From contig VFFE01006811.1 of the NCBI GenBank assembly GCA_008921705.1, positions 105,184 to 169,183 on the forward strand: 64,000 nucleotides of DNA, given 5' to 3'. Of the stretch, positions 50,590 to 63,065 are shown piece after piece (the stretch's first letter is position 1; each line of letters begins with the position of its first letter). The notes under the pieces were generated by a model, which saw nothing but the letters and a program-made list of their open reading frames with translations, searched no databases and was not told where the DNA came from. The translations under genes and the position numbers were made by a program. The DNA is from Burhinus oedicnemus. Lineage: Eukaryota; Chordata; Aves; Charadriiformes; Burhinidae.

Positions 50590-51260
50590 AATGTCTCCTG
50601 AGTAACAGTATCATTACAGCAGAAAAAACAGTTCAAATAAATTACACTCTATATTCACTTGTTAGGCACACATCCACCACACACTACCACTATTAATTAA
50701 TGTAATTGATAGGTCTTATTTTAATTAAAATAATACAATAGTTATAAATAACCTTGTCAGATATTTAAAATATCATATTTGAACAACTGAATGGATTATT
50801 GATGTCAGCTACTTGAAGCAGAATTTTTGCAGGATATGAATAATTTGGGGGCCAGGGCACAGCGCAGCAATTGTCTTTTAGCAACTGCATTTTATAATTT
50901 TAAAAAAGAAATGTTAACTAATGTTTATAAGCGTGCTATAGTTCACACTTGGACATGGACTATCTGTCATCTCAGTTGATGTGCACAAGCTCATACCAGC
51001 TAAAAGCACAGCCCTTTGCCTTATTAGAGAGCTGGAGAAAGGAAAGCAGAACAGAAGGAGAAAAACGGTATTAATTACATGATCTGCAGAGCGTTCTCTG
51101 TGAACAGCAGCTAAATATTGGTAACATGCAGCCTGATCAAACTTGCAAACATTTATTCACATCATTATTTTTTTGCATCTGTGAAAAGTCACATTCTGAT
51201 TGCTTCTGTAAATAGTGTTTTCAGGACCTTTGGTTTGCATTGGCTTAGTGTGTGAGGGGC
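50590..51260. promoter_or_regulatory. Candidate conserved noncoding element
   Basis: Contains TATTAATTAATGTAATTGAT, a perfect 18-base palindrome TTATTTTAATTAAAATAA at 50716-50733, and ATTAATTACATGATCTGC further right. The mix of homeodomain-type words with unique, repeat-free sequence is typical of developmental enhancers in guidance-gene introns. Without alignment this is only a guess. Confidence 0.2.
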
Positions 51261-51730
51261 AGGGGGATATTAGGTGGCGTTTAATGTTACCAGGAAATGA
51301 ATGTAAATGTATTCAAATTGCAGACAGTTTATTGCCTTCCCTTCCTTCCTCTCCTCATGTGTCACTTGCTTTCTAAGATGATAAATCCAACAAGTTAATT
51401 TACCACACTCCTGTCTGTTTGATTTTTGTCTTGCTTGGAGGTTTTTGTTGCAATTACATTTGCATTCAATATATTTATAAAGAATTAGATCTTTTTTTTT
51501 ATTTCAGCGGCCCAAAGTTAACCATTGAAGCAAACAAACAAAACCCTTAGTTAACTGTTTTCAGATTATTTTTTTTACTGTCACTGTTACCCTTGTCCCT
51601 TGAGGTACCAGATGAGCCAAAGTTTTATTTTTATCATATTGAGTAAATTCACCTAATTCTAGCATTGTCATCTAAATGTTAGATACCTAGTCTGAGTCAA
51701 TCATCCAAGCTTCTTTTCTAATCCTTAGAG

Positions 51731-51752
51731 AAAAACAAAACAAAACAAAACC
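51731..51752 (+). repeat. (AAAAC)n pentanucleotide repeat
   Basis: ACAAAACAAAACAAAACCCC: about four pentamer units following a short A run. Confidence 0.85.
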
Positions 51753-54174
51753 CCCGGGAGCCTGCAGAAGAGGTTTGAAATCAACAACAAAAGAGAAAAT
51801 TATGTCAGTGTGGACAAGTTAGGTTCTTGTGTCACTGCCCTTCATTTCAGAAAACACCTGAAAATGATGACTTTATTTCTCCCTCCTTCAGCAGAATGTT
51901 TTTTCCCAGAGTAGTTGTTGATTGATAAGGTTTCCCTTTTTTCATAACCAAGTCTAAAATACACTGCCTGCATTGTCTTTTCATGTTTTAAGGCTGAAGA
52001 AGGTGGTGTATTTTCTGGCAGTGCAGGATCTGTGGCCGTTTCGTTTGGTATGAGGAACACTGATGGATGAACTTCTTTGTGTGTACAAGTTGTAAATCAT
52101 TAGTCGTTCCATTTCTGGACTACCGTGCATTGATTTAATGTGATAAAGGGACAGGTCATCTGATAGGAGGTGATGAGTCTGGGAGAGCCCGCTTTGCATC
52201 CTGTGCTTAGGCTCAGGAATTAGACTTCTGAGCATTGCAATAGCACATCTGCATGATTATTTGAGTGAAGTGCATGTAAAACCGAATTAAATACAAAAGG
52301 AAAAACGTATTTTGCCAGACTGCAGAATATTTCCTTTGTTATGAAATCAACAGATATTGCTGAATTCTTTTGGTAGCCATATTTTGGAATTTAAAGTGAC
52401 ATTGCAGTACTGAGTTTACCTGTAGAAGAGGTGACAGCAGTTGCTATATGCCCAAAGCTGGAGTGAGGGAAGTGCAGCATAGCACGAAAGTATAACCAGG
52501 ACCATATTCAATACACCAGTTATGCACCTAAACTGGCATCTATGTGGGAATTAAGAGCCTAGATTCAGAATATTAATTCAGAATAATCCAGCCTAGCTCA
52601 TAATCAGAGATTTCCTAGACCAAAGCTGAACTACTGGGCATGCCCAGCACAGTGTTTCTGTTTGCATTGGGCTGGCGAAGGAGGTGGCTGCCTAGCGTTT
52701 ATTGGCATGCAGAACAAAATCATTTCTCTGCCTAAATTCTTTGGTGTGCCTGATATGCATGGTCAGGCCTTACCAACCTGCACCAAATGGTCTGTGATAG
52801 CCGTAATGAAAGGCAGAAGGCTAATGCCTGAAATATTCCTACAAGAAGCCGGATACTTGTGCTCTCCTTGGTTCTATGTCAGGGTTGGAGAGTCTGACAG
52901 GCATCGCAAAGCTGAGAATCACATTTCTAAGAATTATTATCTGCATTCTAGCTTAGTAGTAATACCAGGACTAGAGCCCAAGCGTCTGAATTTCTAGGTC
53001 ATTTCTCACCATGAGCTTATATTTCAACAATTTTTGAAATTTTATTTGCAGATAACTGGTGAAGTTGATAAATTTGGAGACTGGATTTCTGACGACTGGA
53101 GAGCTAAGAATTAATTCTTAATGCTCCAACCATATTTTATGCCAGTGATTCTCTGTTGATTTTGTTGTTGTGGACAGCGGAACATTTGGAGCAATGCAGG
53201 GGAAAATCAGGTCAACAGAGTACTGGTCAGTGACGATAAAACCCTGGGTTGTGTAAAGTGCTGTAATTCTCAGGCTAATGATATTCCCATAGAAAGAGTA
53301 GGTTTGATAACTTTTGTAGCACCAACGAGAACGATAGGTATCTCCAGATTTTAGTGTCTTCAGTGGATAATATTAAGGCTTTACAATAGATTGCCACCAA
53401 AAAATACATAAAAATAAGTTGAAATTATTTATTTTACACTCAACATGTGTCTGATGCAGGAGACCCCTGCTTCTAGGAACTTTCAGTGCCAGTAAACCAC
53501 CCAGTAATGCAGCATTCAGTAGTAAACAGAGCCAAGGAAGAGGAGCAGGTATGAGAGATCAGTTTAACAAAGTTAAAAGTTACTAGAATTGCTTTGAGTT
53601 TTTCATAACTGATAAACAGTTGAAGTCCACATTGAACTGCTATGAAAGTAAATTTAAGGGAACTAGTCAAAATATGTCGTATATAATAGTGAAAGCCCTA
53701 TGAAATAAACACCAGCTAAAAGACTTAAACCTGTTAAAAATATTTTGCATTCAAGCTAAGAGTTCAAAAGGTCACTGTTTGTCATTCCTCCTCATGGGCA
53801 AATCTAGAGAAGTTAACATGACTTTAGTAAACAACTTCTGATTAAAAGCTATTCAGAGCTGTCTCTATTTACTCTGTCACAATCACATGGTAGATATTTC
53901 CTTTCTACTACAATAGAATTCATGGCATTATCTATTTAATGGAGCTGAAATGGATTGTGCATTAAGTGGCATTACTTTCTATGACACAGAAACACTAAAG
54001 CGTGTGTACCTGGAAAATGGAGTGATTTAAATGTATTGTGGAATAAGCCTAAACGGTTAGCAGCAACATGAATTAGAATAATACCTTGAACATAAAAATG
54101 CCTTTAATTTGTTGGGGTTTTTTTTAGCAAACATACATTAGCTGAACTTGATAGTAATTCTGAAAGACAGGTAA

Positions 54175-54312
54175 GTGTTGTTATAAACATTTAGCAGATG
54201 GTTAAACTGACATAAATGGAGGGTGAGAGATTTGTTCAAGGTCAGAGAGCAAGTGCCCAGGAGTTCTGACTTACGGTTCCCTGTTCTGATCATGAAACAA
54301 ATCTCCTTTGTT
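54175..54312 (+). mobile_element. MIR/CORE-SINE-like relic
   Basis: AACATTTAGCAGATGGTTAA then ACTGACATAAATGGAGGGTG, AGAGATTTGTTCAAGGTCAG and AGAGCAAGTGCCCAGGAGTT. These align in order with the MIR core and 3' part ('TTTTACAGATGAGGAAACTG', 'AGGTTAAGTGACTTGCCCAAGGTCA'). About 110 bases match; the edges are approximate. Confidence 0.55.
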
Positions 54313-54314
54313 CT

Positions 54315-57300
54315 AGATATTTGTACATTATATTTTAAATGAATAGCCACTTTATTTTGGTTTTGCTTCCAAAATATGAGTATAGGGCATAAACAAAGGA
54401 CACAATCTATGAATTTTGCCTTTAAAGTCAGTGCAATTTTTATTTTGTTTCAGGATCAAGGACACAGAGTCATATACTGAGGGCACTTGCATCATCCTCT
54501 GCTACAAATAGTAGTTTGCTACGGAGTTAAGTGGTTGACTGTGGCTGAATTCTATCCCGTACTGTCCAGTACCACTTCCTATCCTATACCTGCAGTGTGC
54601 CAATTTTAATCTGTCAGGAATCTGAATACCGTTCAGGTTTGGGTTGCTGTTAGAGTCGTTCCTTCCTTGAACCTGCCATTTCTATGCTGAACCTGCAAGA
54701 GTTCCATGTAGTGCTTTAGCAGTGTTCATTACTCTTCTTGACTCTTCTGCCTTTTACCTGGAAGCAATTTCTCTTCCTTTTTCTCTTTGCTGATGTTCAG
54801 CACACCCAAATGAACTAATAGCTCCCTCCTGTTAAAGCCTACCATTATCTGAAAGTGGTACTGTTGTAATCGTGACATGCTTCTTAACAGAGAGTTGAAT
54901 ATAAACAAGCAGGTTTTATCAAAAAATTTTTTATATCTGTGGACATGCAAGAAGGGGAATTCTTGCACTTTTTTTCCTTCTTTTGGCCAAATACTAGATG
55001 GTCATCCTGCCGAATAAATACTGCAAGTCTAGTTTAAACATTGAGAGAGTGACTGCAGAAGGTTTATTTATTTAAATGGCTTCCCATTCAGATGAAATCT
55101 AAACAGAAAAGCATAAAAGTTATCTCTTAAATCCAAACCAGAGTTTTGGCTGAGCTTATTAAGTCTGAAGAGTCTGGACTTAAAACAAACAAACAAAAAA
55201 ATCTCTCTTTTTGCGTGTGAAACACACTTGAAATAACTTCCTCCAGCTATTTCATTTTAATTTCAACGGCGTTTTTGTACATTGCCAAGTGCAACCGAAA
55301 AACAGCCCAGTCAAATAAGTACCAAACTGTTACATCCACTTTACATATGTAACTCAGAGAGTTTACATGACATGTCTTAAGTCAAAAACCAAAATACTGG
55401 CAGAACAGGCAATGTTGAGTGGACTGTAATCCAGCAGGCTACGCTCAGCCCACTACACATGACTTTTATTGTGCACCCAAATACCAGCTGGTGATCACTT
55501 GAAGATTGATGGTAGCATGCAGCTCTGGAATGTGCTCCTAAATTCACTCTTTGTGTCAGTCTTCATGGTGTGAAAAAGAGTGAAATATGGTTACGTTCTG
55601 TGTGTTTAAACAGCAAGCATGCGACCCCCTGAACATATCTCCCTGCAGGGCCTGAGCGCAGCACTCCTGAGCCACATCTCAAAAATGACACCTAACAGCG
55701 GCAGACCCACTTCCAGCTTCCAAATCCATACAGAAATAAAGTAAGCTTGCAAGTATTTTATTCTTGAAGTTGACATTAAAAAAGCCCAAGTCTTAATGTA
55801 ATATTGAAAATACTCATAACAGTCCTAGGTGTTCCGCAACACAAACAGTGAACATTGATGATGAAAATAGTAATGTCCAGTTGCGTCCAACCTCTGGAGT
55901 CCTCTGGGGGACATGGCCAAACCCTGTGTCCAGTAAGGCAGGTTGTGGCATTACAGTAATTTGGGGAAAAAAAAATCTTAATGAACAATCTGATGAAAGC
56001 ACATGGCTAATCCTCTGTTGGGAGTAAATGCATTTAATATACCAGAAAAATGTATTTCAAGGGAAAAAAACAACAGGAAAACATTTAAGGATAGGCTTGA
56101 CCTTTGCTCTTCTCACAAACCAAACTTTCCTTGGCTTGAGGAGGCATCCCAAACACCCACGTCCAGAAAGCAACTTGCTTCCTGTCAATGCAAAAACCTG
56201 GGTGGCTTCTTGGATGCAAAATCAAATTTAATCAAAGAACCCAAATTAGGCTACAAGGGATAATTTAACCATAGAGAAAAATAAAGAAATATAGGAAAAG
56301 GAATGAAGAATATTGTGGAGAAGTATTCTACTGTTCTAATATTTCTATTCTAGAAGTAGAAACATCAAGAGGACATTTGCATAAATACAGTTGTGAAAGA
56401 ACTGTGGATTGGAGTGTGGCTGTCTCTTTTGGTAAAGTTCATTATCTCCAATATAATGACACTTCTGGCATCATGTTGGACTAGGAGTTCATTGAAGGTT
56501 CACTGAAGGGGGGATGCCATTTGTTGACCTCCAGCTACTTTGTTTTCTCGCACAGCAGAGCGAGAATAAGTGTTTCTTTTATCCTTCCCAGATGTAAAGC
56601 AAAGCTTGCTAACTTTCTAGACTTGGTATACAGAGATGACTATCTGGTATATAGACAAGAGTGTATAGACACCAGGTATATGCATACCCTTGACTGACAT
56701 ACTGATACTGATAGGAAACAAGAAAACACACTAAAAAAGGAAGCAGTAGTTTACCTAGTGGTATCTGATACCTACCATCCCACATACCTGTTTCCTCATT
56801 TTTGCTATAGAAAACTTGGTTTCTTTTACAAGCATCCCTTTGTATTCACAATTGTTTGCGGCTAAAAATACCATCCTTTAATTCAACAATCCATTAATAT
56901 GAATTTATTAATGAAATCCTTTGGAATATGAAATACTGCCCTCCAAGCCTTCTTCAGCTCATGGCTGAGTAAATTTTACATTATTTTACTGAAGAATGAA
57001 TAACAGCTAAGCACTTGGGATTTAGCTTGATCTCTTTATGCCTGATGTTTGCCTGATACCTAATCCTAATTTGATTAAAATGATAATAATAATAATAATG
57101 AAACTGTAACCAAATCTGCATATACTAAGTTACCCTTTTTTATACAGAGTAGGGGTGAGAAGTGACTGCCGACGAAAAGACCAATATATTTTAAGGAGAT
57201 TTGAGGATAAAGTGGTATGGCTAAAATTGCAGCTGAAGTTGGTAACATCAATAAAGGCAAGGATTACAGCAGCAAGGGCAGTAATGCCAATCTTAGATAT

Positions 57301-60300
57301 ATAGAGATTGGCTGAATCTCTGGGGAGGTTGCTCTTTGAAAGAGAGAAAGGAATATAATGAAAAGGGCTCCTCTGCCTCACCACAGTGAAGCGTGGGTTC
57401 TTACTTTATTACAGAAACCATAATTAAATATTTCAGTGGTTGAGCTGTGTTTTCTCAATGAGTTTTTATTAGCTCTGGCAACAAGAGTAATTCTGCAGCT
57501 TAGTGACAGTATGCTCAGAGAGAAAAAGAAAGACTGAGCATGTGAGTTGATACGAAGAGCATTTTCGGTCACAAAAGAAATGAAGAGACCACTATCATAC
57601 TTTCATTGTTTAAGGTGTTGATTATTTTGCAACATTTGATAGTTCTTCACTACAGTTCATAGGCATGGTTGTCGGTACTTCAATGAAAAAGTATTACCAT
57701 CTCAGAACTGCGCATGTGGGGAGTAGCTGCCTCTGTCAGTTTTGCAAAGGGCAAACTATGTCTTCACTGTCTACAGGCTACCTCAGTAAATCTGCAAAAT
57801 ACACTCTTACTCTGAAACAGAAAGGTAAACTTGCAAAGAAAGACAATTCTACCAGTAAAATAACCTACCTTTCGCTCAACCTTACCCTGTTCCTCTCTCT
57901 TCCTCCCCAATATTCAAAAACGTCCCATCTGACATCATCTGCCACATCAGTTTGTGGGGAATAAGTAGTCAGATACTCAAACCTAAGCCTAGAAAGGTTT
58001 GCTTTTATTAAAAAATAACAGCCTGAACGAGATGCAAAACTAACGAGAAGTCCACTCAGACCTCGTTCTCCCAGAGGTCAACGCACTAGAAGCAAACATG
58101 ATGAAGATGAATGAATTGGGAGAACAGCTCACAAGCCTCATGTTGTTGCCCAGTTCTGAATTGGAGAATAGCACTAGCTTCAGTTTTAATTAATTTTTCA
58201 GACAGACAATTAAAATAATTAATTTTCTTCCATTTCTCATATCTTTCTTTAAATTTGGATCGAAGAGTTTTGATGTCTGCATACAGCCAGGGCTTCAGCT
58301 GGCCGGTTAGTCTGATAACTACTTGGAACATTTCTCTGTATGACTGAGCATCGCAGGAGGAATCACAGCCATTCCTCCAATGACGTGATTGCTGGTCCAC
58401 AAGAAAAAAGAGCAAGCGAGAAAACACAGGAGACTAAAATGAGAAGATATACTGCTCCCAGAAGAAGTAAAATAATGTGGAATTTGTCTGACTTATCCAC
58501 GGGTGTGGCTTTTTTTCTTGCTCCATCTCAAAAATAATATCATACTTGGCAACCAAAAAGCTTCTCACTTCTGCATCTGGAAAACAAAAACATCTCGAGT
58601 GCCAATGGCAAAGCCACTGTGTCCACCCAGGCTAGGGAGACGGGTTGAGCTTGTGCAGCCTTAGGCAATGTGGCAAGGATGCTCTCCATGTCTGTTGGAA
58701 AGAAGCAAAAAGGTAAACTTTGTATACCTGTGCAGACTTCGAAGTGTGCGGCTTACAACTCTTGGAGAGCAGTTTGTACACCGCAGAGCTGTTATACTCA
58801 AGCTCTTCATACACAAGACACGGAGAAGACTGGCTCCCATCTGACGTGGCTAACTCAGCTGCAGTAATCTTAAACCCACTTGGCCTGTCTTTATGGCTCT
58901 CTGTGCTTGCCAAAGTTCTGTCTTTGATTTTTGGACCAAAAATGACAATAAAACTTGGACAGGTTGGGCAGAAATAAGCAAGGTAATATTTGAAAAATCA
59001 GATATCTTCTGGGAAGTTCTGTAGAGTGGCAGTATTTGTGAGGTCTTCTAAAATAAAACCCACAAATTGCAATTATATAAAGGCATAAAGTTGATGACCA
59101 GTAAAATGGTAACTGCACACTATTTATTAAAAAATAAGAAGCCCACTTTTCAATGTTTTTATTGAAATACCTATGCAGACTTCAGAGGAGTTATTGCAAG
59201 TTTACAGTGAGGTAAGTGGAGGAATAACCTGAAAATTATGCCTAGAAGTGCCTACAGCTTAGACTGGCTGGCTGGCTGGAGGGTGTGGGTGGTCTTGCAT
59301 AATTCTCGATGAAGGAATCCCAGTACTGGAATATTTGGCAAGATTTGGAATAGCTATGCAACTGCAGTTTGGAAAAAATTGACACTTTTCCTCTTTGTTT
59401 CGGAGTGGGGCTTCCGTTGTGGAATGTGGTATGATTTCATCATGACAATATCTGTGTAAGTCAGAAAAAAAATCAGCATTTTAATAGCGTCTGTTCTTTG
59501 TAATGTAAAGCTTCAATAAAAATGCACTTAACCTTGTGGGGTACGTTGGGTTGAGGACTGTGCCACAGAGCCGTGTTAATACATTTTGCCACACACAAGT
59601 AAGTGACTTTCTCTCATTGTGTGTTTGCCTTTGCTTGGAAAACATTCCTTCCGCACAAAACTGGCAGCTGCCCACACCTCAGTGGCTCTGCCCCTCCTTC
59701 TTCATTCTTCAAAGTAGCAAATCAAAGATGAAAAATCCACTGATAGTTTTGATAGTTTTAATAAAAAAGCACTTTGTCATGAGTGATCCCCCTTTCAGTA
59801 CAACTCTTAAAAAGCTCCGAGATCAAAAGCCAGTTAATACTCCATTGTGATCTTTTTAAAGTCTATGAGTTACTAGGATTTTAGGACATCTGTGTGTCTT
59901 GTGAATTGGAAAAAAAGGACTCCTCTACTGACATATGTGAACGCTCTGCTTAAGGTCAACTATTAACTGGTATGTCTTTTCCTATCAACACATGGTCCCC
60001 TTCACAAAGAGCTATTGAGTGTTTTACTGCTCCTAACGTGTATGTTGAGCTGCCCAAGGTGACAGATTGTTCTTCAGACATGCTAGAGCTACCTCTGGGC
60101 CTGACTCTCCAAAGACTTCACCTTGGTGCTATTATTTCGATTTATAAAAGACTTCACTATCTCAGTCCAGTAGTGTTTAAATTCCATTTTCAACTCATTT
60201 AGCAAATATACCAACAAGTATTCAAGGTGTATATTTAAGACAGATAATATTTAGATATCATTGACATTTCTGTGTTATTTATCCTCATTCCAAATACAGC

Positions 60301-62220
60301 AATTAAATTTCCTTCTAGCAAATTACACATTTTAGCTCTGGGCAAAGAGGGCTTCTGTTTCAGCTTGTACTGTGTTAGCTCCCTTCCTCCCTATCCTCCA
60401 AGTGATCTCGTTAATTAGTTAGCCTGTGATTTTATGAGCACTTGTAAATCTATTTTCTCCCCTCTCACATGCTGGGGTTTTTTTTTTACTAAAAATTTAA
60501 TTAAACCCCTTTCAAACAGGTTCAGAAACTAGCAAGTGTGCACATCTGTGATTTCCAGTCCTTATAAACCTATTACCTCCTTATACAAAAAGCCAAATTT
60601 CATTCTAACAGCATTAAAAAAAAAATGCAAAGACTTTTCATGCGTGAAGAAGAGATAAAGAGATAAAGAAAAGTCAAAGGTCAACGTGAGCTTTTTGGGC
60701 CCCGTGTGGTTAAGGCACACAAGGGACTGACTAGTAGCACATCTGGCTGCTTATGCCACTTTGGCCAAATGACTGCGTACCCATTTATAATCAGCTTCAC
60801 TTGAGAGCTGGCTGAGGGTTGGGTTTTAGTTTGAACACTGCATGAGCAGTAGCAAAATGCTTTAACAGCTCTCTTATCTCACCCCCTTAGGCAGAAGGAA
60901 TCAATACAGGTTTCTTCAAAGAAAAGGAATATCAACAGTGCAAAGGTGACTTGTTCTGAAGTTTTGAAGGGAAATAGTCAGACTTTCTTTTTTCTCTTTC
61001 CATACATAAAATTAAACAATTAGTCACATTGTACCCTCACATAGTTGAAAAGCAGTATTATAAACTGCATACTTTTTCCACAGGTACTATGTAAACTGTA
61101 AAAATAATACATTTATTTCTTCCATGTCTTTACACTAAAAAATTAGAAATAAGGCCAAGAAAGCAACAGTTAAGATTATTAGACTCCTATTAAATCCAAT
61201 ATCTTTTAACTAGACATTTTCAAGTTCTTTGTACTAATAAGGTACAAAACAGAGAGGTTAGTCAATACAAAGTAGAGAGGAAAATATTAAGCTAAAATAA
61301 AATAGAGCTTTTCTTATGGCTGAAGCATTTTTTCAAATTATTTTCTGTAACTTTGCAGATACCTCTGATTCCACTTACATTTTTTAAGTATGTAACCGTT
61401 CCTTTCATTGCTAGCAACATTATATATAGTCTTTTTATAAATGTATATGTGCAAATTACTTTTTCACCTGTTCAAAAGAGACCTGTGAATAAAGGGGTGC
61501 CATTTCCATTTGATGCTATAAGCAAAGACATCATTCTACTTAAATATTTATCTCAGGGTGGGGGTGTGTGTAAAAAAAAATAAAAGAAAATTGTTTTCCT
61601 TCCAGTTCCCAGAAGGTGAGATTTTACACTGCAGATTTGCGTTTGGCATGGGCTGGCATATTTGTTGGCACAAACTGAAGCTTTAATGAGGCTTAAGAGA
61701 GTCTTACAGACTCCTTAAGTAGAAGCTAATGTTGTCAAGCCTAGAGCTAGATGTGCACAAGGCCTGTGGTTTGTAGACCCCATAACCCGTGAGGGAGTAA
61801 AAGAAAACAGCATTGTGTTGCTGACTTCCAAATCACTAAGGCTACAGAAAATCCATGCCAATTTGGGCAGCAAGAGTTCCCTGGGGAGATGTAGCCCATC
61901 TTTCTGGAAAGGTACATTTCTCCCCTTCGGTGTGGTGCTGCGTGTGAAACTGGATTGCTGTGCTTTGCTCCCTGCCTTTTTGAGGCACATACACCGAATC
62001 TCTGCCTCTGCTCTGAACTTCTCCATAAACAACCTTCTGAGACTGAATCCTTATGCCAGCAGGAAAGAGGAGGAAAACATATTATTTCTTGTACTTTACC
62101 ACAGGGGATCCTAAATTAAAAGCTTGACAGAGCATCCGAGATTTGCTCAAAGAAGCCCTGCCAGGCTGGAAACCAAGGGATGGCATAGTGCAGAGACGAC
62201 TGCATGTACTCCTTCATGTA
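54315..62220. other. Intron block, mostly unassigned
   Basis: An AAT trinucleotide repeat lies at 57082-57099 and a GGCT repeat at 59265-59279. A - strand frame at 58086-58427 (113 codons, lysine-rich) resembles no family. AT-rich stretches near 58190-58240 and 60220-60560 carry many TAATTA/TTAATTAA words and may be conserved noncoding DNA. No exon was found. Confidence 0.35.
57082..57099 (+). repeat. (AAT)n microsatellite, about six units
   Basis: GATAATAATAATAATAATG, a short pure trinucleotide repeat. Confidence 0.9.
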
Positions 62221-62224
62221 TCAT

Positions 62225-62255
62225 AGTTTATCCACAGCTTATCTGTGGATAAACT
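62225..62255. repeat. Perfect hairpin, 13-base arms, 5-base loop
   Basis: AGTTTATCCACAG and CTGTGGATAAACT are exact reverse complements around CTTAT. This is the tightest perfect inverted repeat I noticed. It is too short for a typical miRNA precursor stem. It may be the remains of a small inverted-repeat element or a protein binding site. Confidence 0.85.
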
Positions 62256-63034
62256 CAGCGCTTTGAACATGGGCTGGGGATGCTTACATACCACGGCTGT
62301 AGCTTACCAAGCTCTGCAATGTAATTTCTTGATTATATTCAACTTTGCAGTAACAAGTGGTTATGTGGGTCTGCGAATAGGAAATAATCTTATTTTGGGA
62401 AGGTCCTGCTAAAGATGGTATTAGTTTCAGTAACATATGTATCAAATATCTATATTAGTGCAAGATGTCTACCAAGGAAGTCACTTGTATCAGGGTCTTA
62501 TCCTACATGTTAGGGATTGTTACATCCCTGACGTTAGGAAAGTCAGACTGTGTTTTCAGCATAGTGATACCAGTGAATTTGAATTAAGGAATGATGAAAG
62601 GCTGATGTTGAGTGATCAAATAAGATGTTCAGAGGACAACATGATGAGTGAATCTAGCTCATATACGCATATGCAGGTTGGACAATTTGGGTATAACAGG
62701 CTGTGTTTGTCAGTGGGTGAGGTATCTCCACCTTCCTGGATTTCCAGTCTCTGATAGCTGTAATTTGTTTTGTTCTGGCCAACACAATGAGTTGTGAGTG
62801 TTACAAAGGCTTTTGTGATACTAGTAATGGATATTACACAAATATGCTGTTGTTTCTTCTGTGAGAACACAACTTTTTTAAAAATAATACTTGCATTAAC
62901 TTTTGTGGTGGATTAAAAGGATAATTAAAGAGCAGGTGTTGAACCGCCTAATAGTCAGTAAACTGTACACTGTGTACTGAGAAAACTCACTGGGATCTCC
63001 AAAATGTGCATAATAATAATAATAATAATAATAA

Positions 63035-63065
<31 letters not shown>

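Larger units (their letters stand above)
50090..54170. other. Intron block with AT-rich candidate conserved element and a possible old repeat
   Basis: Positions 50590-51260 are AT-rich with a perfect 18-base palindrome and many TAATTA words (listed separately). CAG after long T runs occurs near 50486 and 51507. An AAAAC pentamer repeat lies at 51731-51752. Around 52520-53010 some words (GCACCTAAACTGGCA, AAGAGCCTAGATTCAG, ACTAGAGCCCAAGCGTCTGA) recall old amniote repeats but I could not align a family. Confidence 0.35.

Noticed and set aside
59179..59211. 33-base microexon between CTATGCAG and GTAAGTGG
   Set aside because: The splice words look good and the length keeps frame, but it has a stop codon in the SEMA3C frame and the acceptor tract is poor.
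62225..62255. Bacterial-type replication origin from two inverted DnaA-box words
   Set aside because: The window is plainly vertebrate intron; the words occur by chance within a hairpin.
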